DNA of 64,000 bases, taken from Ligustrum vulgare (Eukaryota > Streptophyta > Magnoliopsida > Lamiales > Oleaceae). Numbering within the stretch: the first letter of the stretch is position 1; each line of letters begins with the position of its first letter. This document shows, in pieces, positions 22,440-33,500 of this stretch. The notes beneath the pieces were generated by a model that was not told the DNA's origin, searched no databases, and saw nothing but the letters and a program-made list of their open reading frames with translations. Location: NCBI GenBank assembly GCA_963555705.1, contig OY743182.1:51774592-51838591 (forward strand), read 5' to 3'. Made by a program: the position numbers and the translations under genes.

Positions 22440-24140
22440 AATTAACTAATAAAGATTCCGCTGCATTGTGGCACAAGTACAAGGATATATGTCTAAACTG
22501 AGAATTGAGATAAGCTTGTGCCCTACAGAGTTCTTGAACCTTTTGACTTGACAGACTCTTGAGTCCATCGTGTCAAGTGCATAAAGGAAAATAGACAAAT
22601 ATCAGAAAATTGGGTGCCAATGACAATTTTGGTGTCTTGGAACTAATTCATACTAATATTTGTTGATCATTCTCTACGGTTTCTTGGAATGGACAATAGT
22701 ATTTTATTATGTTCATGGACGATTATTCAAACATTGGCTACCTATATTTGATTCACAAGTAACAATCTATGGACATTATTAAGGTCTTCAAAGCTGAAGT
22801 TGAAAATCAACTTGGCAAGAAGATTTAAAGTCGTCAGATCTGACAATGGTGATGACGTCCAGGACCTTTTGCTATATTCCTTGAGGATATTGAGCTTGGA
22901 GGGGAAGATAAGTTTAGAGACATTGTTTAAAGAGGAATTTATTTTCTTTTGCTGCTGTTGCTATTGATAATGATCATACTTCAATTTATGACATTGTTCA
23001 AGATGCAAATTCAGATTATCAAGATAATGTTGAGTATTTCCCAATTCAGATTGAAGGAATTGTTTGTGATGAACAAGCTCAACAACCTCAAGAACAAAAT
23101 GCAATTGAAAAGATCCATTAGAGAAAGAAGAAGTGTGGTTTTAGATAATTATATGATCTTTCTTCAAGAACATGAGTTTTGTATAAGGTAATTGAAGATG
23201 ATCCAATCAACTTCTATTTGGCCAAACAAAGTTCTAATTCTCAAAAGTAGATTGATATCATAAAAGATGAGATAAATCCATGAAAGACAGTGGCATTTAG
23301 GATCTCGTCAAATTTCCTGAAGGCATGACCCCAAAGGTTTCAAATGAGTATTTAAGACCAAGAGGGATTCAAAAGGCAATGTTGAGAGATGTAAGGCTCG
23401 ACTTGTTGTCAAGATTTTAATCAGAAAGAAAACATAGATTAGAAAGAGACTTTCTATGGTTTTATCGAAAGACTCTTTCAGGATAATGACGGCATTTGTT
23501 ATTAGATGGATGTAAAGATTGTGTTTCTCAATGAAGACATTGGTGAAACAATATGTATGGTGCAACCCGAAATTTTTTTGTTATGTAATACAAAGAAAAT
23601 GGTATGCAAACTAAATAAATTCATCTATTGTATCAAACAAGCTCCCCATCAACGGTATGACAAATTTTATCAAATTATTATCTCGTTTGTATTTGAGATA
23701 AATGCATTTGATGATTATATACCACAAGTTCAGTGGGAGTAAATGTAGCATTTCTGGTATGAAAGATTACTGATTAGTAGATACACTCAGTAATAAGGGA
23801 GACTAGTTTAGTCTTATTAAGTGCCTCGATATTGAGTTTGAAGTGATAAAGGATTAATATGCATGAGACTTCTTATACGTTAGCTATAGGAAGTCTTGTA
23901 TACAATCAAGTATGTACGCATCAGGATATAGCGTCATAGTGGGAGTATTAGTCAGATATTTAAATAATCCTGAGATGAATCATATGAAAGCATCCAAAAG
24001 GATTGTGCAATATTTACATAGAGCAAAACATTATTTGCTCAACTAAAGGAAATCAGGACATTTGGAGATCAATCCTGATTGTCAAGAATGAATTCAGAGT
24101 ACTCAGTTGTCTTTAGAGTGTAGGGACACAAACTCCATAT
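22440..24140 (+). pseudogene. Copia pol relic (integrase, RT, RNase H)
   Basis: A gag-pre-integrase trace (SAALWHKYK near 22458) is followed by integrase core traces (SWNG, DDYS, FKAEVENQLGKKI near 22670-22830), then RT (MDVKIVFLNEDIGETICMVQPE from 23506, KMVCKLNKFIYCIKQA) and RNase H-proximal traces (QVCTHQDIA near 23905, EMNHMKASKRIVQYL near 23975). Many stops and deletions are present and the catalytic YVDD block is not preserved. It is the coding remnant of the 18820-25024 element. Confidence 0.8.
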
Positions 24141-24617
24141 TGCAAATCTGCTTACCAAGGGTTTACAACCTAGGTGGTTCATGAGCACAATTCTCATATG
24201 GGTGTTGTAATTTGGCGTAATGCTGTTTTAGTAGGAGTTTGTACTTTGGTGCTCTTTAAGTGATACACACATTCTATTGTTGTTTTCTACAGAACTAAAG
24301 ATACGATTTATTTTCAAATTTAGCAGGAATAACGTTGGACCAGTTGGAAATAGGCATGTTTATGATCACATTGCATGTAATTTCCCTGCTACACATCCAT
24401 ACTTGATCTATGTCATTAAATGTGTTGGTACGGTGACCATTGATGGGTTTAGTTACCAATATAAGTGTAACGAAAGCCGCTACGATCCCATGTTGACACT
24501 AGAGATGGACCAGATTGTAACTAAGGGGATGTTTCAAAGCAAAATAGCATTTTGGTATGCACCTTAGGTTATAATATATAATTGTTTCGGATTACTCATG
24601 TAGCCTAAGTGGGAAAT

Positions 24618-25024
24618 TGTTGGGTTTAATCTTTTATGTGGGCTGCATAGTTAATTACAATTATATGGGCTATCTAAATTAGTATGGCCAATTAAGTGAT
24701 CTAAATATTTGGGCCCTAGAAACATCTATTGGTATGAGCTTTGCAATGTGTAGAGACTCGATAGCCTAATTATGGTTGATGAAAACCTAATTAGCTATTA
24801 TAAAAGGACAACAATTGTGGTTATGGTCCTCAAGTCAAATTATAACGATTCGCGTCCTTTTTGTGTTCATCGCGAGAGGAAAACATGTTGAACAATAAGG
24901 AATTTGACTGTGGAAGATCAAATCCTAGTTTAATCAGATTCAATGGATCCATGTATGTTTCCAGTTTATTATTCTTGATAATTTAGCATGATTGATCTTG
25001 GGCTATAGAGATTTAATTCTAACA
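24618..25024 (+). repeat. 3' LTR of the decayed copia
   Basis: 407 bp, starts TGTTGGGTT after the PPT-like tract and ends TAACA before the TSD TTAAC. Its first ~350 bp match the 5' LTR with a few percent differences. Confidence 0.85.
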
Positions 25025-25066
25025 TTAACAGGGCAGACAATTGTGTAATGAGTCATTCAAGAGGAG

Positions 25067-25267
25067 TGTTATAAAATATATATTTTATGTATAATGTGAA
25101 TGACCATTATACCTCTTAGAGCTTTACATTATTATGATTATGTCATTGTCCACTACTATAAATAGGGGCCTAATTCTCATTCTAATATACACCTAATGAG
25201 AAGAACTTCTCTCATTCTCTCCATTTCTCTATCTATTTCTTGTATTAGTTTTGATAGTTTTACAATA
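25067..25267 (+). repeat. 3' LTR of the old copia-like element
   Basis: Matches 4041-4240. It includes TATAAATAGGGG near 25157 and the CT-rich leader. The final CA appears mutated to TA. It is preceded by aagaggag, a polypurine tract. Confidence 0.75.
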
Positions 25268-25800
25268 ACTTATTTTTTTGTCACAAATATCATTATTTGC
25301 TTATTAGGTCACAATAATCAAAATCCTGCATTACCCTCCCCCAACCATGCAACCGCCGGCGCCGGTGCCATCGACGACTTTCGACACACCACAACCACCA
25401 CTACCGTAACCTGTACTACGACCACCGTCATTCACTACCACCTTCAATGCCACTACCAAGACCACAACGGCAAACATCACCACCACAACCCCCAACACAG
25501 TGCCCCCGTCGCAGCCAATCTTCAACCCACACCACCACCTCCAACGAATCACCACAACCACCACATCTGACGATTGGACAACCAAAGCGCTGCAATGGTC
25601 CAAACCTCCAACAAATAATTGCCACCACCACCTAGACCACAACACACCACCGCAGTTCGCGAACTACACCACCACCACACATCGCAAACAACACCACCAC
25701 CAACCAGAAGCCACATCGCTGCAAGAAACTGTACCACCAAAATCTCGCTCCTACTGCTAATACCGCAACAACCACAATCGTTTACAATGTTTTGATAACC
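25268..25800. repeat. gtcacaa words, then CAC-rich low-complexity DNA
   Basis: The gtcacaa style of 3100-4040 resumes briefly. From 25340 to 25740 the plus strand is rich in cac/acc triplets, giving spurious His/Pro/Thr-rich ORFs and Val/Gly/Trp-rich ORFs on the other strand. I see no evidence that either is a gene. Confidence 0.6.
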
Positions 25801-27335
25801 AAATATTTCACAAGTTACATAGATCGAAGGAACTTCACACTTTCTTTAAATGAGTAGAAGGTGAAGAGCGGCGGTGACGTCATCTCTGTTGAAGGGAGTG
25901 ACATTAAAAAAAAAATGATAAAGTGTCACAAAAAGTGATACCATGTCATTGTTTAGTTAAAAGAAAAAGTAAAAAGGTGTTATTGTTTTTATGTATGGAG
26001 AATGTGTAATGTATCTATTAGCATTTGTGAACTTGTATAATTTGTTAGTTAATGATAAATATTGTAAAAAATAAAAAATTGACCTTCAAGTAGAAAAAAT
26101 AACAAATTATCACTTTTTAGTTAAAAGAAAATGTGATAAAAAATGACATTATGTCCTTTTTTTTAAAAAAAAGGCACAATTATTCTAATATTTTGAATAA
26201 AATTAACCAATCGTGAATTTATTATAAGGTTTTAATTTACGTTCAGTTGAGAAAGTAACATGCGTATCAATTTTTTAAAAATAAGTGACATCATGTTACT
26301 TATTAATAAAAAAATGACAAAATTATTAATAAAAAAAAGTGATAAAAAACATTAAAAAAGTGGCACCCAACATTTACAAAGTATTTTTATTTCCTCAAAA
26401 TTTCAAAAAAGTTTTTTTGTAAAGGGTCCAAAAATAATAAGGGTATTTGTGTAAGTACTCCTTAAGTTATTGGGCCAATATTTGTCAATTGCAAAAAAAA
26501 AAATAATAATAATAATAAAATAAAGATTTTAAAAATTCTAGAGGGGCAAACGAAAAATATTATGGAGCAAAACTTAAAAATACACTACAAATTGATTAGA
26601 ATTAATGAACCAGTGAAAAATGTTGAAGGGGCGATTGCCACCCTGCCCCCGTCTAATTTCGTCTCGAATCATGTTAAAGATAAGATTCTAAATATCATTG
26701 TGACAATCCCATCATCAATTTCGCGTATAACTCAAATTTATTTTCTAACAATTTAAAGTGATAAATAAAGTAGATCAACTTGTCAAGCATGTCTTAAGTG
26801 ATGTAAATAAAGCAGATCAACTTGTCAAGCATGACAATATCATGTCGCCTAATAATCGCCAAATATCTTGCAACATATGAAAATGACACTCTAAATGAAA
26901 AATTAGGTTTGTTTCACCTGATTAAAGCACTTAATCATGAATGAATAAAATTAAAATAATAACTACAGAAAATTGTGAACGAGGAAAAAATGTTTCTTAC
27001 ATGTTTTTAGGTGGAATGTTTTGTACAAATATAGCATGTTTAAAAAGAGTACAGAAACACAGAGTATATTGAATTTCTAGAAAACATTCTTATAATATAT
27101 GGTCAAGAAAGGAACATGATTGGAAACTCAACAGTAACACGGTTTTTTATTTGGCTTCTAGACCGAAACGACTTTCCAGGGCCAAAGAACCATCACAGAA
27201 CATGAACGACTATCCCGATTTCTGAAACAAGTGCGTAATGTATTCAATTTAACACAAGATCAAAGCTAATAATCATCCTCTGGAAACTGATTTTCAAGCA
27301 AAACTTGAATGCTTCGTCAAAACTATTCTAGATTG
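25801..27335. other. AT-rich DNA downstream of mL43
   Basis: Contains an (AAT)n run near 26500 and a 29-bp direct repeat 42 bp apart (26763 and 26805, 'agatcaacttgtcaagcatg'). The last few hundred bases should contain the mL43 3' UTR on the minus strand. No other gene is seen. Confidence 0.5.
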
Positions 27336-27508
27336 TCACATCTGCAAGTCGGTTTTCCAAGTGCCTTGAACACTAGGATGTTTTGTAACGTGCCTAGTTT
27401 TCAGTTTCACCACCTTTCGTCCTAGTGCATTCCTTAGCCTGGTTGCGCACTGGTGTACGTCCTCAGGAGTCATATTCTTAACGCATACAACTCGCTCATT
27501 CTTGTTTT
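27336..27508 (-). CDS. MRPL43: mL43 exon 3
   Basis: 173 nt, preceded on the minus strand by 'tttatctacag' and ending in TGA at 27336-27338. It encodes the conserved C-terminal half, including GRKVVKLKTRHVTKHPS. Confidence 0.95.
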
Positions 27509-30500
27509 CTGTAGATAAAATCAATCCAAAAAAAAAATCGACTCAAAATTTAGAACTCGACTGAAAGCCTATTGGCCTGGCACCTGTACCAAAAAAGAAC
27601 ATGCACTAACTTGTGTGCTCAGGAGAGAAGGCACAGAAAAGCATCAATGGTTTGCTTTGATTATTGAATATCAAATATTAAATCACTCAAAAGAACATAG
27701 AACAAAAGATAAAAATGTAATATAGCTGGAGAGGAGAGAGGAGGAGCTTGAATTTTAATACTTCAATCACTTGGGGACAAAGATTTATAGTCGAGAGAAG
27801 AGTTAACTAAAGATAGACTATAGACATAGCTTCTAATTTGATTCTTACACAGTTTCCTTAACAATTAATTTTGACAGTGATAAAGAAAAGGCAAATACTA
27901 GTTTTAAATGGCCATGGTTCTGAATCAGCTATCCAGTCCCTAATGGCAATATAATTAGCAGAGAGAATTTTAATACAGTTTCATTAGAAGTATCTTATTT
28001 TTTCTACATTTTCTCCTCCTGTTCCTCCTCTATTTTTGCCATGAAATGATCACGCTAGGGATAGCTTTATACATCTTCATTCCCCCCTTCAAGTGTCAAC
28101 ATTTCTGGATACTATGTTTCCCGCTCCAGCATTAATTATTTGCAGGTGTTCAACTAGTTTGAGGTGTTGAAGAGTGTTCATCACCTGATTTGAGCTTCAA
28201 TATGTGTATTAATATGCTGTGCGAGCCTCCAAGCAAGAGAAAGTCTTCGGGGTAATATCTGTGAGGGAAGAATCGCAGCAATTCCCCAATCCTAACGAAG
28301 TAGTTCCTCCAGAATCCCCCTACTTCCCCTGCGACTCCTATTGCTATTATGACTGTTTACTTTTTAGGTGACTCCTAGTCCCTACTGCTTACCTTCCTTC
28401 AGGATATTAAAATATCTGGGACTTCGTTCTAGTTCCTCGCAAGCCACCAAGCCTTCCTCACATGGCATTGGAGGTATGTAAATATCTATTTTCATTCTAT
28501 AGAGAACTTTTGTTGGTAGTTTTTCCAACGGAAAGCATGGGAGAAAGAAATAACGCAGTATTCGAACACGCTGTGTTTTACTGGGAAGGATCGAACCATG
28601 GGAGCAGTGCTCGAAAACAAAGGGGCCACTCAGTCGTTGTCGCTGTATCCCGATCTGGATGCCATTCTCATCTCGACGTGATAAGTCAGAGGGACTAAAA
28701 GACTCATAAGGTTATAGTGCAGGATTAGTTCAATTTGAAAAATTAAATAATCTGTTGCACTTAGTGCTAGGCTTTCACTGTCGGTCCAGCCCGGGTGCTA
28801 AAATTGAACTTACTTTTGTAGTCATTATGATTGTATCGACTTGCGTCTATCCCTCTGTCTCTATAACCTTATTTTTGGGCGGGGATGGAGAATTTTTTGC
28901 TTTGCAATATGATTTATGTCAAGAGTCTGTCATCTTTCAAACGAGTTAATTAGGTTCTCCTGTTAGATTGTTGAAACTGATTCAGTTTTAATTCATTGTT
29001 CTACATTCTCATCCCATCACATTCTTGAAAGATGATATCAATTTGACTTGGAGCCCCCACCAAATACTTTAGTCTCTGTTTGGAAAAGTGTTAAAAACCA
29101 TGTTTTTAAACAACACAATTTCCCAAACCATTTTTTAACCACACATATTTTCTCTCTCCACTTATCAACCACATATTTTACCTCGAAAACATAAAAAAAT
29201 ATTTTATACACAAATATTTTAACAAACAGAGCCTTAGGTTGAGTAGCTCTACTAAATCTACTAGATGAGTCGGTGAAGAGAGAATAAGTCAATGAATAGA
29301 GAGAGCAGCAAACATGGATTACAATTGTGCAAGGTCATTAGAAGCAAATACAGAACATCTCTCCTTAGAATAAGGTCAAAAGAATCAAATAGGGACTCAA
29401 TTTAAATGGCTGGGAAAACTTTGTATCAAGAAGCTCATCTCACAAAAAACCTACATTTCTTTGAATCAATGAACAGGTCGGTATTTGGCAATAAGATTCG
29501 AATTTGGGAGACTATATCGAAGGATTCTACTCCTTTGGATTCTTCTTTTCCTAGATACCATAGACTAACTGTTGCACTCAGTGAATTTGTTTGATCCTAT
29601 CGGTTGCTCATTCAATTGGAAATTTAATTTTTTGACGCAATTTGTATCTAGAGAGCTCTAGATCTTATGCATTGTCGAGGAAATTGACAATTTTATCTTG
29701 ATCCATCTGATACAATCGGACCAGGCATCGAATAAGCAACGTCGAGCCATCGGCAATACGACAGTGATCTACATGCAAAACGGAGTAAGTTTCATGTTGG
29801 AATCGAGCTGAGAAGGCGAAAGGATCAAGTCGAGCCGAGTAATCAAAATTATTTGTGCAGAAAAGTCATTACGGCCGTAATGAAGATCCTTCACGGCCGT
29901 AACTCTTATAATCAAGGCCGTAAAAGCTATTATCACGGCCGTAACCAACTATTGGGGAAAAAGGAAGAAATTCAACAGAACAAGACTTACGGCCGTAAGT
30001 CGACTTACGGCCGTAAGTCTGAAAGTTACGGCCGTAACTAATGAAGTAGTTTTGGATCCGAGAGGCCATTACGGCCGTAAGTTTATTCTTCACGACCGTA
30101 ACTGAGTAGCAGCCAGATTTTCGAGGATTTTTAATTATTTAGTTTCCTTTTTTGGTTTTTAGGTTATTTTCCTAATTTAGTATTCTAGTTTAATTAGAAT
30201 TCTATTTTGAGTAAATTAGCGACTATGTTATTTTGCTTATTTATATTCTTTTCCATGATTATAAAAAAGACAGTTTAGTTTTGAGAATATTGAATTTGAG
30301 TTGAGAGAGTTTTCTCCAATTGAAAGGTTGAGAAGTCCCTTTGGTGTTCTTTGAGAACAAATCAAACTTATCAAATATTGTGAAAATATTTGTGGCGTTG
30401 AACTTATCAAATATTCGAGAGAATATTTGTAGCGTTTCCAATTAGAATCTTATCAAGGAAATTGACAAGTCCTTGTGGTGTTTCAAAAACCTTGGATCTC

Positions 30501-33500
30501 GATTTCGCATTTGTAGCGCCCCGAGTTCCGTATACCCGATTCACTACGTCATTTTCTGTCTAAATTTTTCGAATAATATTTTTGCGGAAGAAATAATTGA
30601 AATTCATTTTTGGCAACATTAAATAAACTGTAATGGCCGCTAAAATTGAAAACATTTATGAAACCATTTGAAATAGTAAATCGAACCATTAATATTGTAA
30701 AGAAATTGCCAATATCATAATTTCTCAAATAAATGAACTTCTCTAAATTATTCGATTGTTTGGAAAATACGGAAATCATTAACGTCAAACTTTCAACCGT
30801 TCAACGATTATTGCCACCATCATTCATCGCTCGCCACCGTCTCCGAAACCTGCAAAACTGTTAAAAGTAGGGTGAGTATTTCATGGGGGAAATACTCAGT
30901 AGACTCATCGCAAATTAATTTAATTTATAAGATGATTAAACACATAAATCCCGGCTCTTTATAAAACGGGCATTGATAGAGCTTCTTTATAAAACTGTTC
31001 TTGATAAAACTCATATTGTGCATTACAGCACGGGACATATTTTGCAAATCATATGCTCTTTGAAAACATCTCTTTGAAAACAGTTCTTTGAAAACCATAT
31101 ACTTATAAAACATTTTAATTATGCCAAGCATAATTTCTTTTGAAAGCATAACATAAGATAGGATTTAAATCCTCATAAACATAAGAATTTTACCGAACTT
31201 AGGTGGTAAGAATTCTTATGTAGTAAAATCATAATAACAGTAAGTTTTCATCATAACATAGGATAAAATCGAAATCCTCATAAACATAAGAATTTTACCG
31301 AACTTAGGTGGTAAGAATTCTTATGTAGTAAGTATACCAAGCATAATTTTTCTGAAATTCATAGGGATCAATTGCATCATAACATAAGATAGGATCGAAA
31401 TCCTCATAAACATATGCGACAGGAATTTTACCGAACTTAGGTGGTAAATCCTCATAAACATATGGAAAGATAGGAATTTTACCGAACTTCGTGGCAAATC
31501 CTCATAAACATAGGAGACACAAGAATGTTACCGAACTTAGGTGGCAAGAATTCTTATGTGTAGCGCTACTAAAACTCCGGTCCCCTTAACATATCATAAC
31601 TTATCATATGGGACCCAAAACAATCTTGGTAGATTGATTTCATAGCAATGATCCAAAAAAACATTTTCGTGAAGCATAGGGTATACTTACTTTTCGTAAA
31701 AACATAAAGTATATTTTCTTTTCATAAAAAAAACATACTTACTTTTCATAACAACATAAGGTATATTTACCTTTCATAAAAACATACTTGTTTTTCTTAA
31801 AAATTGACTTTCACAAGTCACATGACATTCATATGAAATCATAATTTAAATCAATTAATAAGTGCGAGTCTACCTCAAATCCGACGAGTGCAAAGTTGAG
31901 CGGGAATGACTTCAATTTCTTTAAATTCTCCGTACGCTTCGTCTTAGCCAATAAGTCACTTTAGTATATCGAATATATAGTTCAAAATGATAAATTATAA
32001 TTTGAGGACTAAAATTGATGTTTTGAAAGTTGAAGGATTAAAATGAATACTTTTGAAAGTTCAGGGACTAAAATAGATATTTTGAAAGTTGAGGGATTAA
32101 AATGAATACTTTTGATAGTTGAGCTTAAAAGTAAATCAGCAGGGACTGAAATGATAAGTTTGAAGCTAAAAGGACTGAATAAAACCTTTTTAAAGCTTTG
32201 AGGCTGAAATGGATGAGTTTAAAACAGTAGGGACTGAATTAAAACAATTTAAAACATCAGGGACTGATTTGCAAATTCTGGAAATATATCATTCAGATCT
32301 TTTACTCTCTCTCTCATTCATATCGATTTCACTCTCTCTCTCTCACAACTCGATCCAAGCTCTCTCTCTCTACCATTCTCTCACTCTCACGAAACGGAGG
32401 CTGCGAAGATCTGATTCTCCGATCTACAGTCGGCGATGTGCCGGCGTAAGGTGCGGCAAAGAAGGGGTTCCGGTTTTGAAAGAGTTTGGTGTGAGATGGG
32501 GATAAAAACCGAGGCTAAACTAGGCTTGAATCGCGATTAATCTCCGGTATTAAATCTGGCAGCGAAGGGCTTAAGGTTGAGGTAAGTATTTGGGTATTCT
32601 ATTTCTTTGGTTTTGGGTTTTGTTTTGGGTTTTGATTTGGGGATTGTGGAGTTGAAATTTTGGGTCGGAGGTTACGGTGGTGCGCGGACTTGGGCAGTAT
32701 TGCAGCGGTGGTGGTGTGATGAAGCTGGGTGGCCGCCGTGATGAAAATGATTGATTTCCTGTGGTTTGTGTATTCGGCTATGGGTTGCAGGTCGTGACTG
32801 TGGAGGTTGGTGACTGGTGGTCCAATTAGTTGTTCGGTGATAAACTGTGGTGATGGATTGTTGATGATGATGCAGTGTAGATGGTGGCTGGTGATGTTGA
32901 TTTTTTTGCAGTGATGAAACAGTGATGGCTTGCTGTTTCGGTTAGTTGCAAATTTGGCAGTGGTGGGTTTTGAATTGATAACTGTTGTGATGTCCTTAGG
33001 TGAATACGGTGAAACTGCCATTGGTGTTTCTTTGTTTGAGTAATGGTTATGAGTTGTAGTTGCTGCTGCAGATGGTTGGCGATGGCTGGATTGAGGAGTG
33101 CTGGTTGACCGTGGCTTTATGAATTGGCTGTGAATTGATTTCTTGGAGGTGTGACTGAGTTGTGTGATGGTGATTGAGGGTAGTGAACTGTGATGGTGGC
33201 TATTGTGTGATCGATATTGGAGGTTGGTAATGGAGCTGCTGGTGGTTCGCTGGTGCTGGTGATGAGATGATGAAGATGGGTTGTGAAATGGATGTTGAAT
33301 TGGAGAGGCAGGGGAGAAGTGTGGGCTAGACTATAAAAGGGGAGGAGGAAGATGACTTTCGGCGATAAAGGAAAAAGGTGCAGGGTTGTGGGGTTGGTCA
33401 GTGATGATGATAAAGATTCACAATCATTCAGAGTTGTGGGGTGATGTATAAAGAGAGGAGGCATATGACTTGAAAAGAAAAAAGAAAGAAAAGAAAATGG

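Larger units (their letters stand above)
18820..25024 (+). mobile_element. Decayed Ty1/copia element, TSD TTAAC
   Basis: Begins TGTTGGGTTTAATC at 18820 and ends TTCTAACA at 25024, with TTAAC on both sides (18815-18819, 25025-25029). A PPT-like aagtgggaaat precedes the 3' LTR. The interior carries copia integrase, RT and RNase H traces in the plus sense, all broken. It inserted into the 3' region of the old copia, whose sequence resumes at 25030. Confidence 0.85.
4041..25267 (+). mobile_element. Old non-autonomous copia-like element with nested insertions
   Basis: Two ~200-bp direct repeats (4041-4240 and 25067-25267) have TGTTATAAAA starts, matching inverted ends, a TATA box and the same order of motifs. 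A primer-binding-like site follows the first and a purine tract (aagaggag) precedes the second, so they read as 5' and 3' LTRs of one plus-strand element. Removing the nested solo LTR (5937-6880), gypsy (10739-17402) and younger copia (18820-25024) leaves about 7 kb of interior with no recognisable gag or pol, but with a decayed, antisense NABP-like/LOG cassette. The TSD is blurred: left 'acaac', right 'actta' or 'ataac' depending on where the mutated LTR end is placed. Confidence 0.7.

Noticed and set aside
25196..25760. Overlapping His/Thr/Pro-rich and Val/Trp/Gly-rich ORFs
   Set aside because: Produced by cac/acc low-complexity DNA in all frames on both strands. No motif, no supporting splice or start context.
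29868..30105. CRISPR array or operator cluster
   Set aside because: Short palindromes at irregular spacing inside an LTR; no constant repeat-spacer pattern.
32599..33464. 140-aa and 115-aa minus-strand ORFs in each LARD-like LTR
   Set aside because: They are His/Thr/Pro-rich low-complexity readings of a tgg/gat-rich stretch, with no domain. Their exact repetition at +6798 only reflects LTR identity.
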